Shown here piece by piece: positions 28,229 to 37,134 of a DNA stretch of 37,293 nucleotides; the first letter of the stretch is position 1, and the number at the start of each line of letters is the position of its first letter. A model generated the notes under the pieces. That model was not told where the DNA came from. It saw only the letters and a list, made by a program, of their open reading frames with translations, and did not search any database. The translations under genes were made by a program, and so were the position numbers. Source of the DNA: an uncultured Eubacteriales bacterium (lineage in GTDB: Bacteria > Bacillota > Clostridia > Oscillospirales > Oscillospiraceae); contig ONCI01000008.1 of assembly GCA_900316255.1 (NCBI GenBank), positions 1 to 37,293 of the forward strand. Direction: 5' to 3'.

Positions 28229-31200
28229 ATGGAACTTCTCATCAAACAAATACTGGAAAACAAGGAAGCAGCCGCCCTCCCCTCTTTGCTGGAGAGCGGA
28301 GGGCTTCCTGCGCTCGTTTCCGGACTTTCCGCGGTGCACCGGGCAAATCTGGCCGCGGCCCTGCGCCTGGAGACGGAGCTGCCCCTGGCGGTCCTCTGCC
28401 CGGACGACACCGCGGCGGAGAACATGGCCCGGGACCTCTCGGCCATGCTGGGCCTCCCGGTGGCCAGCCTCGGCATGCGGGACTTTACCTTCTATCCCGC
28501 GGAGGCCGCCTCCCGCCAGGCGGAGCAGAAGCGCCTTGCCGCCCTCTACGCCCTGCAAAAGGGGCAGGTGGAGATCTTCACCGCCTCCGTCTCCGGCCTC
28601 ATGCAGCGGACCATCCCGCCCCAGACCCTGGAGCAGGCCGCCTTCACCCTGGAGGCCGGGGGCAGTTATGCCATCGAGGACGTGGAGGACGCCCTGCTGC
28701 GCTGCGGCTATGCCCGCTGCGAGCAGGTGGAGGGCCCGGGACAGTTCGCCCGCCGTGGCGGTATCCTGGACTTTTTCTCCCCCGCGGACCCGGAGCCGGT
28801 GCGCGTGGAGTTCTGGGGGGACGACATCGACTCCATGGGCCGCTTCGACGTGAGCTCGCAGCGCCGCTCGGAGAGCGTGGAGCGCTGCACCATCCTGCCC
28901 GCGGCGGAGACCTTGCCCAGCCTGACCCTGGGGGGCGTGGAGACCCTGGCCAGGGAAATCGAAAACGCCGCGGAGCGCTTTGCCAAAAAGCGCGGCAGCG
29001 AAAACGCGGCCTCTCTGGCCGTCACCCTCCGCGCCGACGCGGACCGGCTGCGGGGCGGGGTGCTGATGTCCGACGCGGACCGCTACCTCCCCCTCATCTA
29101 TCCCATGGCCTCGGCCCTGGACTATCTGCCGGAGAACGCCCTGCTGGTGCTGGAGCAGCCCGCCCGCTGCGCCGAGCGGGCCCGGGATTTCCAGAAGCAG
29201 CTGCAGGAGGACCTGCGGGAGCTGCAGAAGCGGGGCCAGGTGGCCCTGAACGCGGAGAATTTCTATCTCAGCTGGGACAACGTGGTGCGGCGTCTCGCGG
29301 ATTTCCCTCTGTACATGACCGACGCCTTCACCGTGGGCCGGACCCCGCTCCCGCCCAGGACCCTCACAAGCATCCCGGCAAAGCAGCTCCCCTCCTATGC
29401 CGGCAGCGCCCAGGCAGCCGCCGAGGACGTGAAGATCTACCTCAAGCAGGGCCACCGGGTGGTGGTGCTGGCGGGGGACGAGCGCCGGGGCAAGGTACTG
29501 CAGGACTTCTTCAGGGACCACGAGATCCCGGCCATCCTGGACCCGGAGCTGAGAAAGCTGCCGGACTTCGGGGAGTGCCGCATCGGCGTGGGTGCCCTTT
29601 CCGCGGGCCTGGAATACCCGGGGATCAAGCTGGCCGTCCTCACCGACGCCCAACTGCTCCGCGCCCGGAACAAAAAGCAGGCGGCCAGGAAAAAGCTGCC
29701 CTCCAACCGCCAGCGCATCGAGAGCTACGCGGATCTCTCCGTGGGGGACTATGTGGTCCACGAGAACCACGGCATCGGCCGCTTCGCCGGCATCGTGAAG
29801 ATGCAGGTGGACGGCTTCGAAAAGGACTATGTGAAGATCCAGTACGCCGGGACGGACAGCCTGTATGTGCCGGCCACCCAGCTGGATCTGGTGACCAAAT
29901 ACACCGGCGCCGGGGAAGACAAGGCCGTGAAGCTCTCCAAAATGGGAGGCGCGGAGTGGACCAAGACCCGGCAGCGGGCCAAAAGCGCCGCCAAGGACAT
30001 GGCCAAAAAGCTTATCGCCCTCTATGCCGAGCGGCAGCGCCTGCCGGGCTACGCCTTCTCCCCGGACAGCGAGTGGCAGACGGAGTTTGAGGAAAACTTC
30101 GGCTACACCGAGACCGACGATCAGCTCCGCTGCGTGGCGGAGATCAAGGCGGATATGGAGTCCTCCGTGCCCATGGACCGGCTCCTCTGTGGGGACGTGG
30201 GCTTCGGCAAGACGGAGGTGGCCCTCCGGGCGGTGATGAAGTGCGTGCTGGACGGCAAGCAGGCGGCCATCCTGGTGCCTACCACCGTGCTGGCCCAGCA
30301 GCATTACCAGACGGCCCTGCAGCGCTTTTTCGGCTTCCCGGTGAACATCGGGGTGCTGAGCCGCTTCAAGACCGGGGGCCAGTCCCAGAAGCTGCTCACG
30401 GAGCTGGCAAACGGCAAGTGCGATCTGGTCATCGGCACCCACCGGCTCCTGAGCAAGGACGTGAAGTTCAAGGATCTGGGCCTGCTGGTGGTGGACGAGG
30501 AGCAGCGCTTCGGCGTGACCCACAAGGAGCACATCAAGGAGCTTTCCCGGGGCGTAGACGTGCTGACCCTCTCGGCAACACCCATCCCCCGGACCCTGAA
30601 CATGGCCATGTCCGGCATCCGGGACATGTCCACCATCGAGGAGCCGCCGGAGGACCGGCTGCCGGTGCAGACCTTCGTGATGGAGCACGACTGGAACGTG
30701 ATCGCCGACGCCATCCGCCGGGAGCTGCAGCGGGGCGGCCAGGTCTATTACCTGCACAACCGCATCGACGACATCGACCGCACGGCGGTGCGCCTGCGGG
30801 AGATGCTGGAGGACGTGACCGTGGCGGTGGCCCACGGCCAGATGGACAAGACCATGCTGGCAAACGTGATGGAAAACGTGGCCAACGGCCAGGTCCAGGT
30901 GCTGGTCTGCACCACCATCATCGAGACCGGCATCGACATCCCCAACGTGAACACCCTCATCATCGAGGACGCGGATAAGCTGGGTCTGGCCCAGCTGCAC
31001 CAGATCCGGGGCCGGGTGGGCCGCTCCACCCGCAGAGCCTCGGCCTACCTCACCTTCCGGCGGGACAAGGTCCTCACTGAGATCGCGGAGAAGCGTCTCT
31101 CCGCCATCCGGGACTTTGCGGCCTTCGGCTCCGGCTTCAAGATCGCCATGCGGGACCTGGAGATCCGGGGCGCGGGCAATCTCCTGGGGGCGGAGCAGTC

Positions 31201-31735
31201 CGGCCACATGGTGGACGTGGGCTATGATATGTATATGAAGCTGCTCAGCGAGGCGGTGCTGGAGGCCCGGGGCGTGCCGGTGCCCCAGCGGGCGGAGTGC
31301 TCGGCGGATCTGGCGGTGGCCGCCAACATCCCGGAGCGCTATGTCCCCTCCTCGGAGCAGCGCATGGACCTGTACCGCCGCATTGCCGCCATCCGCAGCG
31401 AGGAGGAGGCGGACGACCTGCTGGACGAGCTCATCGACCGCTACGGCGATCCCCCTCCCGGGGTCAGCGCCCTGATCCAGGTGGCGCTGCTGCGTGGCGA
31501 GGCAGGCAAGGCCGGGGTCACCGACATTGCCCAGAAGCAGGGCTACCTGCGCTTCACGGTGCAGGACTTCGACATGGAGCGGGTCTCTGCCCTCTACGCC
31601 CGGCCTGAGTACAAGGGACGGCTCCGGGTGGAGGCGGGCTCCAGGCCCTGTCTCAGCCTGCGCATCAAGGCCAAAAACCACGTGGTGGACGAGGCCCGGC
31701 GCTTTGTGGCCGATTGGAGCGGACCCAAAGCGTAA
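28229..31735 (+). CDS. mfd: Transcription-repair coupling factor Mfd
   Basis: DNA translocase that removes stalled RNA polymerase and recruits UvrA. The 1168-residue product has an N-terminal UvrB-like module (about 1-330), a linker, and the CarD-like RNA-polymerase-interacting domain (VGDYVVHENHGIGRFAG, about 503-519). The RecG-like helicase has GDVGFGKTEVALRA (about 653), DEEQRFGV (about 755) and TIIETGIDIPN (about 897), and the C-terminal regulatory domain completes the protein. No truncation. The start aligns with the Mfd N-terminus in relatives. No Shine-Dalgarno lies before it, and the predicted start point leaves 0-4 nt of leader. The nearby HAD operon ends 313 bp upstream; pth, often next to mfd, is absent here. 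Confidence 0.97.
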   Translation: MELLIKQILENKEAAALPSLLESGGLPALVSGLSAVHRANLAAALRLETELPLAVLCPDDTAAENMARDLSAMLGLPVASLGMRDFTFYPAEAASRQAEQKRLAALYALQKGQVEIFTASVSGLMQRTIPPQTLEQAAFTLEAGGSYAIEDVEDALLRCGYARCEQVEGPGQFARRGGILDFFSPADPEPVRVEFWGDDIDSMGRFDVSSQRRSESVERCTILPAAETLPSLTLGGVETLAREIENAAERFAKKRGSENAASLAVTLRADADRLRGGVLMSDADRYLPLIYPMASALDYLPENALLVLEQPARCAERARDFQKQLQEDLRELQKRGQVALNAENFYLSWDNVVRRLADFPLYMTDAFTVGRTPLPPRTLTSIPAKQLPSYAGSAQAAAEDVKIYLKQGHRVVVLAGDERRGKVLQDFFRDHEIPAILDPELRKLPDFGECRIGVGALSAGLEYPGIKLAVLTDAQLLRARNKKQAARKKLPSNRQRIESYADLSVGDYVVHENHGIGRFAGIVKMQVDGFEKDYVKIQYAGTDSLYVPATQLDLVTKYTGAGEDKAVKLSKMGGAEWTKTRQRAKSAAKDMAKKLIALYAERQRLPGYAFSPDSEWQTEFEENFGYTETDDQLRCVAEIKADMESSVPMDRLLCGDVGFGKTEVALRAVMKCVLDGKQAAILVPTTVLAQQHYQTALQRFFGFPVNIGVLSRFKTGGQSQKLLTELANGKCDLVIGTHRLLSKDVKFKDLGLLVVDEEQRFGVTHKEHIKELSRGVDVLTLSATPIPRTLNMAMSGIRDMSTIEEPPEDRLPVQTFVMEHDWNVIADAIRRELQRGGQVYYLHNRIDDIDRTAVRLREMLEDVTVAVAHGQMDKTMLANVMENVANGQVQVLVCTTIIETGIDIPNVNTLIIEDADKLGLAQLHQIRGRVGRSTRRASAYLTFRRDKVLTEIAEKRLSAIRDFAAFGSGFKIAMRDLEIRGAGNLLGAEQSGHMVDVGYDMYMKLLSEAVLEARGVPVPQRAECSADLAVAANIPERYVPSSEQRMDLYRRIAAIRSEEEADDLLDELIDRYGDPPPGVSALIQVALLRGEAGKAGVTDIAQKQGYLRFTVQDFDMERVSALYARPEYKGRLRVEAGSRPCLSLRIKAKNHVVDEARRFVADWSGPKA

Positions 31736-31751
31736 AATTCACAATTTGCCC

Positions 31752-31780
31752 TTGTATGCCGGGATTCCCGGTGGTATCAT
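31752..31780 (+). promoter_or_regulatory. Promoter of the PpiC-type foldase gene
   Basis: TTGTAT (31752-31757), a 17-nt spacer and TATCAT (31775-31780) preceded by TG (extended -10). It starts just after the mfd stop, 31 bp before the ATG. Confidence 0.6.
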
Positions 31781-31811
31781 ACGAACATTCCAAGCGAAAA
31801 GAGGAAAGAAT

Positions 31812-33020
31812 ATGAAAAAGCTGTTTATCGGGCTGCTGGTGCTGGGCATCCTCGTGATCGGGGTGCTGGGCTTCACCAACAGCGACCTGCTGGCAAAGAC
31901 CGACAAGACCGCCGCCCCGGCGGAGCCCGTCGAGACCGCCGCGGAGCCTGCCGACCAGGCGGAAGCTGCTGCCGAAGAAGCCCAGGTGCAGGCCGGCGGT
32001 GTGGATTATGAGGCCATCTATGCCCTCCATGCGCCGGAGGAGGTCGTCATGACCATCGACGGAAAGGACGTGACCTGGCAGGATTATTTCTACGCCTTCT
32101 ACAATCAGGCCCAGGGCATGGAGCAGACCTTCCAGATGTACCAGAGCTACGGCATGGCCATGGGCTGGGACAGCCAGGCCAACGAGGCGGGCCAGACCTT
32201 TGCGGAGCTGGTGGACGAGAGCGCCGAGAAGACCATGCGCTCCCTCATCACAGTGGAGAGCCTGGCAGAGGAAAAGGGCGTCACCCTGAATGAAGAGGAA
32301 GAGGCCCAGCTGGAGGCCGAGCACAAGGATAACATCAGCTATTTCTGCGGCGAAAACGGCACCGAAGAGGATCTCTATGCCAAGCTTGAGACCATGTATC
32401 TGAGCAAGGGCTTCTATTCCCGCCTGATCCGCCACAGCTATCTCACCCAGGCCATCCTCCGCACCGAGGGCGAGCAGCTCTCCGACGAGGAAGTGCTCTC
32501 CTGGATGGAGGAAAACGGCATCCTCTCCGCCAACCACATCCTCATCGGCACCATGAACCTGAGCACCGGCGAGGCCCTGGACGAGGCGCAGGTGGAGGAA
32601 AAGACCGCCCTGGCCCAACAGATCGCCCAGGAGCTGCGGGCCATCGAGGATCCCGCGGAGCGGGAGAAGCGCTTCCTGGAGCTGAAGGAGCAGTACTGCG
32701 AGGACGGCGGGGACTATGTCTTTGGCCCCGGCGTCATGGTGGAGGAGTTCTACAACGGCACCCAGGCCCTGGCAGAGGGTGAGGTCTCCGAGCCCGTCCA
32801 GAGCACCTATGGCTACCACATCATCCTGCGTCGCCCCCTGAAGGCCGACGACAATGTCATGAGCGCCGGCGGCACCCAGAGCGCCCGGGAGACGATGGTG
32901 AGCGAGCGGATGGACCAGATGCTGCAGGATCGGATGGATCAGCAGGTGGTGGAATACGCCCCCGGCTTCCAGGCCCCCAAGATCCTGGACTACTACACCA
33001 AGCCCGTGTATACGGAGTAA
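31812..33020 (+). CDS. PpiC-type peptidyl-prolyl isomerase / SurA-PrsA-like foldase
   Basis: Predicted membrane-tethered extracytoplasmic foldase. The 402-residue product has a Leu-rich N-terminal membrane segment (MKKLFIGLLVLGILVIGVLG), an acidic Ala/Glu/Pro-rich linker (about 30-65), and a SurA/trigger-factor-like helical chaperone region (about 70-230). A parvulin domain follows (about 233-340) with SANHILIG, FLELKEQYCED and VSEPVQSTYGYHIILRR. Unlike PrsA, there is no lipobox Cys, so it should stay in the membrane by its helix, or be cleaved and released. GAGGAAAG precedes the ATG, and the promoter at 31752-31780 makes it independent of mfd. Likely clients are secreted proteins; none can be named. 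A terminator follows at 33053. Confidence 0.85.
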   Translation: MKKLFIGLLVLGILVIGVLGFTNSDLLAKTDKTAAPAEPVETAAEPADQAEAAAEEAQVQAGGVDYEAIYALHAPEEVVMTIDGKDVTWQDYFYAFYNQAQGMEQTFQMYQSYGMAMGWDSQANEAGQTFAELVDESAEKTMRSLITVESLAEEKGVTLNEEEEAQLEAEHKDNISYFCGENGTEEDLYAKLETMYLSKGFYSRLIRHSYLTQAILRTEGEQLSDEEVLSWMEENGILSANHILIGTMNLSTGEALDEAQVEEKTALAQQIAQELRAIEDPAEREKRFLELKEQYCEDGGDYVFGPGVMVEEFYNGTQALAEGEVSEPVQSTYGYHIILRRPLKADDNVMSAGGTQSARETMVSERMDQMLQDRMDQQVVEYAPGFQAPKILDYYTKPVYTE

Positions 33021-33052
33021 AAGTTTCTAGTTTATAGTTTTTAGCTTTTAGG

Positions 33053-33086
33053 AGAAGGAGCAGCGATGAGGCTGCTCCTTCTTTTT
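33053..33086 (+). terminator. Intrinsic terminator of the foldase gene
   Basis: AGAAGGAGCAGC (33053-33064) pairs with GCTGCTCCTTCT (33071-33082) around a 6-nt loop, followed by TTTT. It is preceded by TTTCTAGTTTATAGTTTTTAG-like sequence as at 13326. Confidence 0.9.
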
Positions 33087-33112
33087 GTGCTATTCCTTAC
33101 TTCCCACACCGC

Positions 33113-33354
33113 CGTAGGGGCGGCCTTTGGCCGCCTCCTTTTGCCTCTCTGCCAGGCAACATTGCGGCCGCCTCTATACTTGGCCGAAAGCCCCGGTTCC
33201 GCCGTAGGGGCTGCCGCCCTCGGCAGCCCGGCGGGACGAGACGTCATCCATCCATGATTTGGGCGAATCCGTTCATTGCTGGATACGAATTCGCCCAAGA
33301 TGCATCTATGCCCGAGAAGCACTGCGCGGGCCGCCAAGGGTGTCGGCCCCTACG
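33113..33354. repeat. GTAGGGGC inverted-repeat element reaching into the gerB stop
   Basis: CGTAGGGGC at 33113-33121 is matched by GCCCCTACG at 33346-33354, with an internal direct copy at 33203-33211. Inside is a second inverted pair, TTGGGCGAAT (33259-33268) and ATTCGCCCAA (33289-33298). The gap 33021-33349 contains only this element and the terminator. The right end supplies the TAG stop codon of gerB (33350-33352 on the minus strand). Confidence 0.7.
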
Positions 33355-34453
33355 ACATTCTTTTTCTCCCGCACAGCAGCGCCGTAACGGGGAGCACCAG
33401 GAAGGAATAGAACAGATTCAAAAGGGGAATGATCGTCCGGCTCCAGTGCTGCAGACTGGCCGGGTCCCGGCCGAGAGAGAGACCCAGGGCGACGGATACG
33501 CCGCCGCAGAGCCAGATCAGGACCCGGCCTCCGGAAAAATCCAGGCGGGACTCCCCCCGGGCCGGCCGGTATCCCAGGGCAAGGCGCAGGCAGCGCTGGG
33601 CGCCATGGAGACAGAGCCCGCCCAGCAGAAAGTCCGGCAGGATCCAGAGCCCCACCACCAGAGCTTCCATCCGCTCCAGACTGCGGAAAAATACCAGGTT
33701 TCGCACCAGGGCGAAAAAGGGGGCGGAGAGCCGGGCGCTGAGGGAGGGACCGAAACGGCCCTGGACCGCGGCGCCCAGGGCGCAGAGCAGCAGGGCAAAG
33801 AGCACCAGCCGCGCCGCGCAGGGGAGGAAGTCCTCCCCTGCTTTCTCCTGCCCCGGCAGAAAGAAAAAGCGGACCGCCAGGGCAAAGGCCAGCAGATTCA
33901 GGGAGGGAAAGGCGCTGCAGAGCAGCGCCTCCCCCCGGAGAGGCAGCAGCTCACTGGGGTCTACGGACCGGGCGGCCTTCAGCAGGATCAGCACCAGCAC
34001 CAGAAACAGGACCGGCCCCACCGCCCGGGCCAGCCGCGTCAGGCTGCGAAAGGGACCCAGGGCGGCGATCAGGATCAATAGCCCCATGCTGAGCATGAAA
34101 AAGCCCGGGCCGCTGTGGGGATAGGCCGAGATCTGCAGCCGATCCGCCCCGGCGCGGAGCAGAAAACCCGTATAGACCAATAGCCAGCCGGCGAAAAGCA
34201 GCAGCAAAGACCCGCCCAGGCGTCGTCCCAGGGCGCGCCGCACCAGCTCCGGGAAGCACTCCCCCGGGTTGAGCGTCCCACGGAGACGGCGCAGCAGAGC
34301 GGCATAGAGCAGCCCCAGGGGCAGAGCCGCCAGCGGGCCCAGCCAGGCGGAGCTGCCGCCCAGGGCGGCGGCGGAGCCCGGGATCAGCCGCAGCGCCGGC
34401 GAGAGCAGGGCTGTGCCGATAAGGAGATCCAACTTCCCCTCGCTTCTCTTCAT
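33350..34453 (-). CDS. Spore germination receptor permease subunit (GerAB/GerKB family)
   Basis: Predicted germinant-binding permease subunit of a GerA-type receptor in the spore inner membrane. The 367-residue product is hydrophobic, with about ten transmembrane helices, and has the amino-acid/polyamine-permease-like layout and length of GerB subunits. Landmarks are LNPGECFPELVRRALGRRLG and a conserved-type aromatic/Pro-rich C-terminus. The start at 34453 follows GAGGAGG 8 nt upstream; a longer frame crosses gerC. It lies 13 bp after gerC and is the last gene of the gerA-gerC-gerB operon. Its stop is in the end of the GTAGGGGC repeat, so the last residues may have changed by repeat insertion. 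Receptor function is doubtful because gerA and gerC look damaged. Confidence 0.8.
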   Translation of the reverse strand: MKRSEGKLDLLIGTALLSPALRLIPGSAAALGGSSAWLGPLAALPLGLLYAALLRRLRGTLNPGECFPELVRRALGRRLGGSLLLLFAGWLLVYTGFLLRAGADRLQISAYPHSGPGFFMLSMGLLILIAALGPFRSLTRLARAVGPVLFLVLVLILLKAARSVDPSELLPLRGEALLCSAFPSLNLLAFALAVRFFFLPGQEKAGEDFLPCAARLVLFALLLCALGAAVQGRFGPSLSARLSAPFFALVRNLVFFRSLERMEALVVGLWILPDFLLGGLCLHGAQRCLRLALGYRPARGESRLDFSGGRVLIWLCGGVSVALGLSLGRDPASLQHWSRTIIPLLNLFYSFLVLPVTALLCGRKRMS

Positions 34454-34466
34454 GAGCCCGTCCTCC

Positions 34467-35544
34467 TCAGCTGATATCGTTGCTGTGCAGCAGCTCGGCC
34501 CGGACCCGGAGGCGCAGGGAGAGCTCCGGCAGCATTTCTCCCAGACTCTCCCCCAACCCCCGGCAGCGCAGAGGCGCCGCCAGCTCCAGCCGTCTTCCCA
34601 GGCCGAGGAAGTCCGCCTCCAGCTCCCGAGAGCGCTGCAAAAGCCTCTGCAGGCGGTGGACAAACTCCTTTTCCAAAAGCGCTGTGAGTTCCTCCCGGTA
34701 ATCCTCCCGGGCGACGCTGGGGAAGCCCTCGATCTCCAGCACCGTGGCCCGGACCTTGCCTGTGACGGCAAGGCCCGTGAGGGCGCCATCCCGGTCAAAG
34801 AGAGGCCGGATTTCACAGTCACCCCCCTGCAGCTCCAGGGTCACCGCCCGGCCCTGCCCGTCCCGCAGCAGCAGCGGGCAGGGGGAGAGGCTGCCCGTGA
34901 GCAGCTCCGCCGCCATGGCCTCCTCCGGGGACAACTCCGCCAGCAGGCCCGCCTCCCCCAGGACCGAGGGCAGGACCTTCCTCCGCCCCGGTGGAAGGCT
35001 GCAGGCGCAGGGCGCGGATCAGGCTGCTGCCCTGCCGGTCCAGATCCCGCAGGATGCCCCCCGCGGTGGAGAGGCTGCCCGCCTGCTCCCGGTCCGGGGC
35101 CAGGCGGCGGAGGCTGGAAGCGGCGCCGCTCTCCAGGGCTTCCCGGGCCCTGCCCTCCAGCAGCAGAAACACCGGCTGGTCCAGCCGCAGGTCCGAGGAG
35201 CGGCACACCGCGGAGAGCAGATCCGCCATGCCCTGCCGGGCATAGCGCTCCCCCAGCAGGATGTTTTGCAGATGGCCGCAGAAGAGCTCCTCCCCCGCCC
35301 GGCTCTGCAGCTGCTCGATGGCCTGGCTCAGGGAGCTGCCGCTGCCGCTGAAGCAGAGGGCTTCTTCCTCCTCCGAAGGGGCGGAACTGAGACTCAGGAT
35401 CAGGCCGCCGGGGGCGGCGTCCAGGCCCATGCTCTCCATCAGGCGCAGCTGCTCCAGCTCCCGCCGCTGGCCGTAGAGGCCGCCGCAGCCGGCGATCCCC
35501 GGCAGGAGGCAGAGAAGCAGCAGGAGAAGCAAAACCTTTTTCAT
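34467..35544 (-). pseudogene. Spore germination lipoprotein GerC-type, frameshifted
   Basis: GerC-type subunits are lipoproteins of the germinant receptor. The N-terminal part begins MKKVLLLLLLLCLLPGIAGC, with a lipobox Cys20, and continues in one frame to about ...LRLQPSTG. The C-terminal part (KVLPSVLGEAGLL ... LRVRAELLHSNDIS) is in the next frame. The switch lies near a GGGG run (plus-strand CCCC at 34986-34989). Deleting one G there gives the continuous reading LQPSTGRRKVLPSVLG and a 359-residue protein of normal GerC length. Without that, translation runs into a low-complexity Gly/Ala-rich tail. It is either a true frameshift mutation or a sequence error. The ATG overlaps the gerA stop by 4 bp. 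Confidence 0.75.
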
Positions 35545-36827
35545 GGCGTCTTCCCCCTTCGAAGCAGCTTCCGGAGCCCGGGCAGCAGGGGCGGCCTGGC
35601 GGAGGGAGAGGGCGAGAGATAGGGTGTGCCGAAGCTCTCCAGCTCGGAAAGGTGCAGCAGCAGCACGCAGCCCGCGAGCCCCAGGCCGTAGAGCCCGGCA
35701 AGCATGGCCCCCAGCAGCAGCGCCAGACGGCCCAGCCGCAGAGCAAAGCCCAGGTCCTGGCTGGGCAGGGTGTAGCAGGCGATGCCGGACACCGCCACCA
35801 CGATGATGGCGATGGGCGAGACCAGCTTGGCCTCCACCGCCGCCTGGCCCACGATCAGCGCCCCGATGATGGAGACCGTGTCCCCGATGGGGTTCGGCAT
35901 GCGCAGGCCCGCCTCCTGCAGCAGACTGAAGGCGGCCAGCATCCCCAGCACCTCCAGGGCTGTGGAAAAGGGCAGGTCCTGCTCCGCCCGGATGATGCTG
36001 AGCAGCAGCCGGGTGGGGATCATCTCGGGATGGTAGAGGGCCACCGCCGTGTAAAAGCCCGGCAGCAGCAGCCCGATGCCCAGGGCAAGCCAGCGCAGGG
36101 ACGCGAGGGCGGCGGAGACCAGCGGGTGCATGCTGCCGTCCCCCGTCACCTCCAGGAAGGCCGGAAGGGAGGCTGGCAGCAGCAGACCTACCGGCAGCCC
36201 GTCTGCCAGGATGCCCACCCGGCCCTGATCCAGGTGCATGGCAAAGCGGTCAGGCCGCTCGGTGTGCAGCAGCTGGGGAAAGGGGGAGGCGGGGCAGTCG
36301 GCCAGGCCGCTCTCCAGGGGGCCCAGGGAGAGCAGCGCGTCCACATGGATCCGGTCCAGCCGCCGGGCCAGCTCCCGCACCGTGTCCTCCCGGGCGACCC
36401 CCTCCATATAGAGCAGGGCAACCCTTGTGCGGCTGCGGCGGCCCAGGCAGCTCTCGGTGAGCTTCAGGGCGGGCGTGTTCAGCCGCTGCCGCACCAGGGC
36501 GGTGTTCACCCGCAGGGTCTCGGTGAAGGAATCCTTGCCGCCCTTCAGGGATTTTTCCAGGCTGGGCTCTGCCACCGCCCGGCGCTGGGCGCTGCGGGCT
36601 TCAAAGCTGAGAGCGCAGCCCAACTCCTCAAAGAGCACCAGGCAGCTGCCCCGGCAGATGGCCTCCGCGGCGGCGTCCAGATCCGGGATGCGCTCCGCGG
36701 AGCAGCGGTAGATGAGCCCCGCAAGGCAGCGCTCCAGGGCCTCCTCCTGACTGCGGAGGCGGCCGGTGCGGAGCAGCTCCGTCAGCGGGCGCAGGATCTC
36801 CAGACCCAGGGCGTCTCCGGCCACCAC
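35541..36827 (-). CDS. Spore germination receptor GerA-type subunit, damaged 5' end
   Basis: GerA-type subunits have a soluble N-terminal domain and a C-terminal membrane domain. The frame encodes GerA landmarks: SFTETLRVNTALVRQRL (100-116), GRVGILADGLPVGLLLPASL (about 205-224), membrane helices from about 245, and GTPYLSPSPSARP near the end. The homologous reading starts further upstream: ATG (36923) GAG TAG (36915) then FAGCADYTERL, so an in-frame amber codon is third. No ATG or GTG with a ribosome site follows; the first GTG, at 36827, would lose about 32 conserved residues. A weak sigma-G-like pattern (GCATA at 36951-36947, GATCCTA at 36929-36923) overlaps that ATG. It is first in the operon. 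Probably inactive, or the TAG is a sequencing error. Confidence 0.7.
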   Translation of the reverse strand: MVAGDALGLEILRPLTELLRTGRLRSQEEALERCLAGLIYRCSAERIPDLDAAAEAICRGSCLVLFEELGCALSFEARSAQRRAVAEPSLEKSLKGGKDSFTETLRVNTALVRQRLNTPALKLTESCLGRRSRTRVALLYMEGVAREDTVRELARRLDRIHVDALLSLGPLESGLADCPASPFPQLLHTERPDRFAMHLDQGRVGILADGLPVGLLLPASLPAFLEVTGDGSMHPLVSAALASLRWLALGIGLLLPGFYTAVALYHPEMIPTRLLLSIIRAEQDLPFSTALEVLGMLAAFSLLQEAGLRMPNPIGDTVSIIGALIVGQAAVEAKLVSPIAIIVVAVSGIACYTLPSQDLGFALRLGRLALLLGAMLAGLYGLGLAGCVLLLHLSELESFGTPYLSPSPSARPPLLPGLRKLLRRGKTP

Positions 36828-37001
36828 CCCGTCCAGCCAGCAGACGGGGAGCAGCAGCTTCTCCTCCAGACCGCAGCGGATGAGCCGCTCCGTATAATCG
36901 GCGCAGCCGGCAAACTACTCCATAGGATCCCCGGAAAAAGGGGGACTATGCGGCGGCAGACAGGATCTGGAAATCTTTTTCAAAATTTGTGAAAAAAGAT
37001 G

Positions 37002-37030
37002 TTGACAAATCCAGGTTTCGGTGCTATATT
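37002..37030 (+). promoter_or_regulatory. rRNA operon promoter P1
   Basis: Perfect TTGACA (37002-37007), a 17-nt spacer and TATATT (37025-37030). An A/T-rich tract at 36971-37000 resembles an UP element. The spacer ends GGTGC, similar to P2 (AGTGC). Confidence 0.88.
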
Positions 37031-37105
37031 AGCCGAGCGCCTGTGAGAGAGGCACCGAGTTCCAAAGCGAGAACAAGAAAGTTTTGGGAAAAACGAAAAA
37101 AGTTC

Positions 37106-37134
37106 TTGACAACCGGAATTCAAAGTGCTATTAT
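37106..37134 (+). promoter_or_regulatory. rRNA operon promoter P2
   Basis: Perfect TTGACA (37106-37111), a 17-nt spacer and TATTAT (37129-37134), 104 bp after P1. It is preceded by an A/G-rich tract (37080-37103). Two tandem perfect -35 boxes and no ORF point to a stable-RNA operon. Confidence 0.88.

Noticed and set aside
27866-31681. 1271-codon minus-strand frame opposite mfd
   Set aside because: Antisense shadow of Mfd, rich in His/Gly/Leu/Ala, with no start signals.
33254-34081. 275-codon + frame opposite gerB
   Set aside because: It begins in a repeat and runs antisense to a membrane protein gene with clear helices; its Gln/Arg/Pro/Gly-rich product is a shadow.
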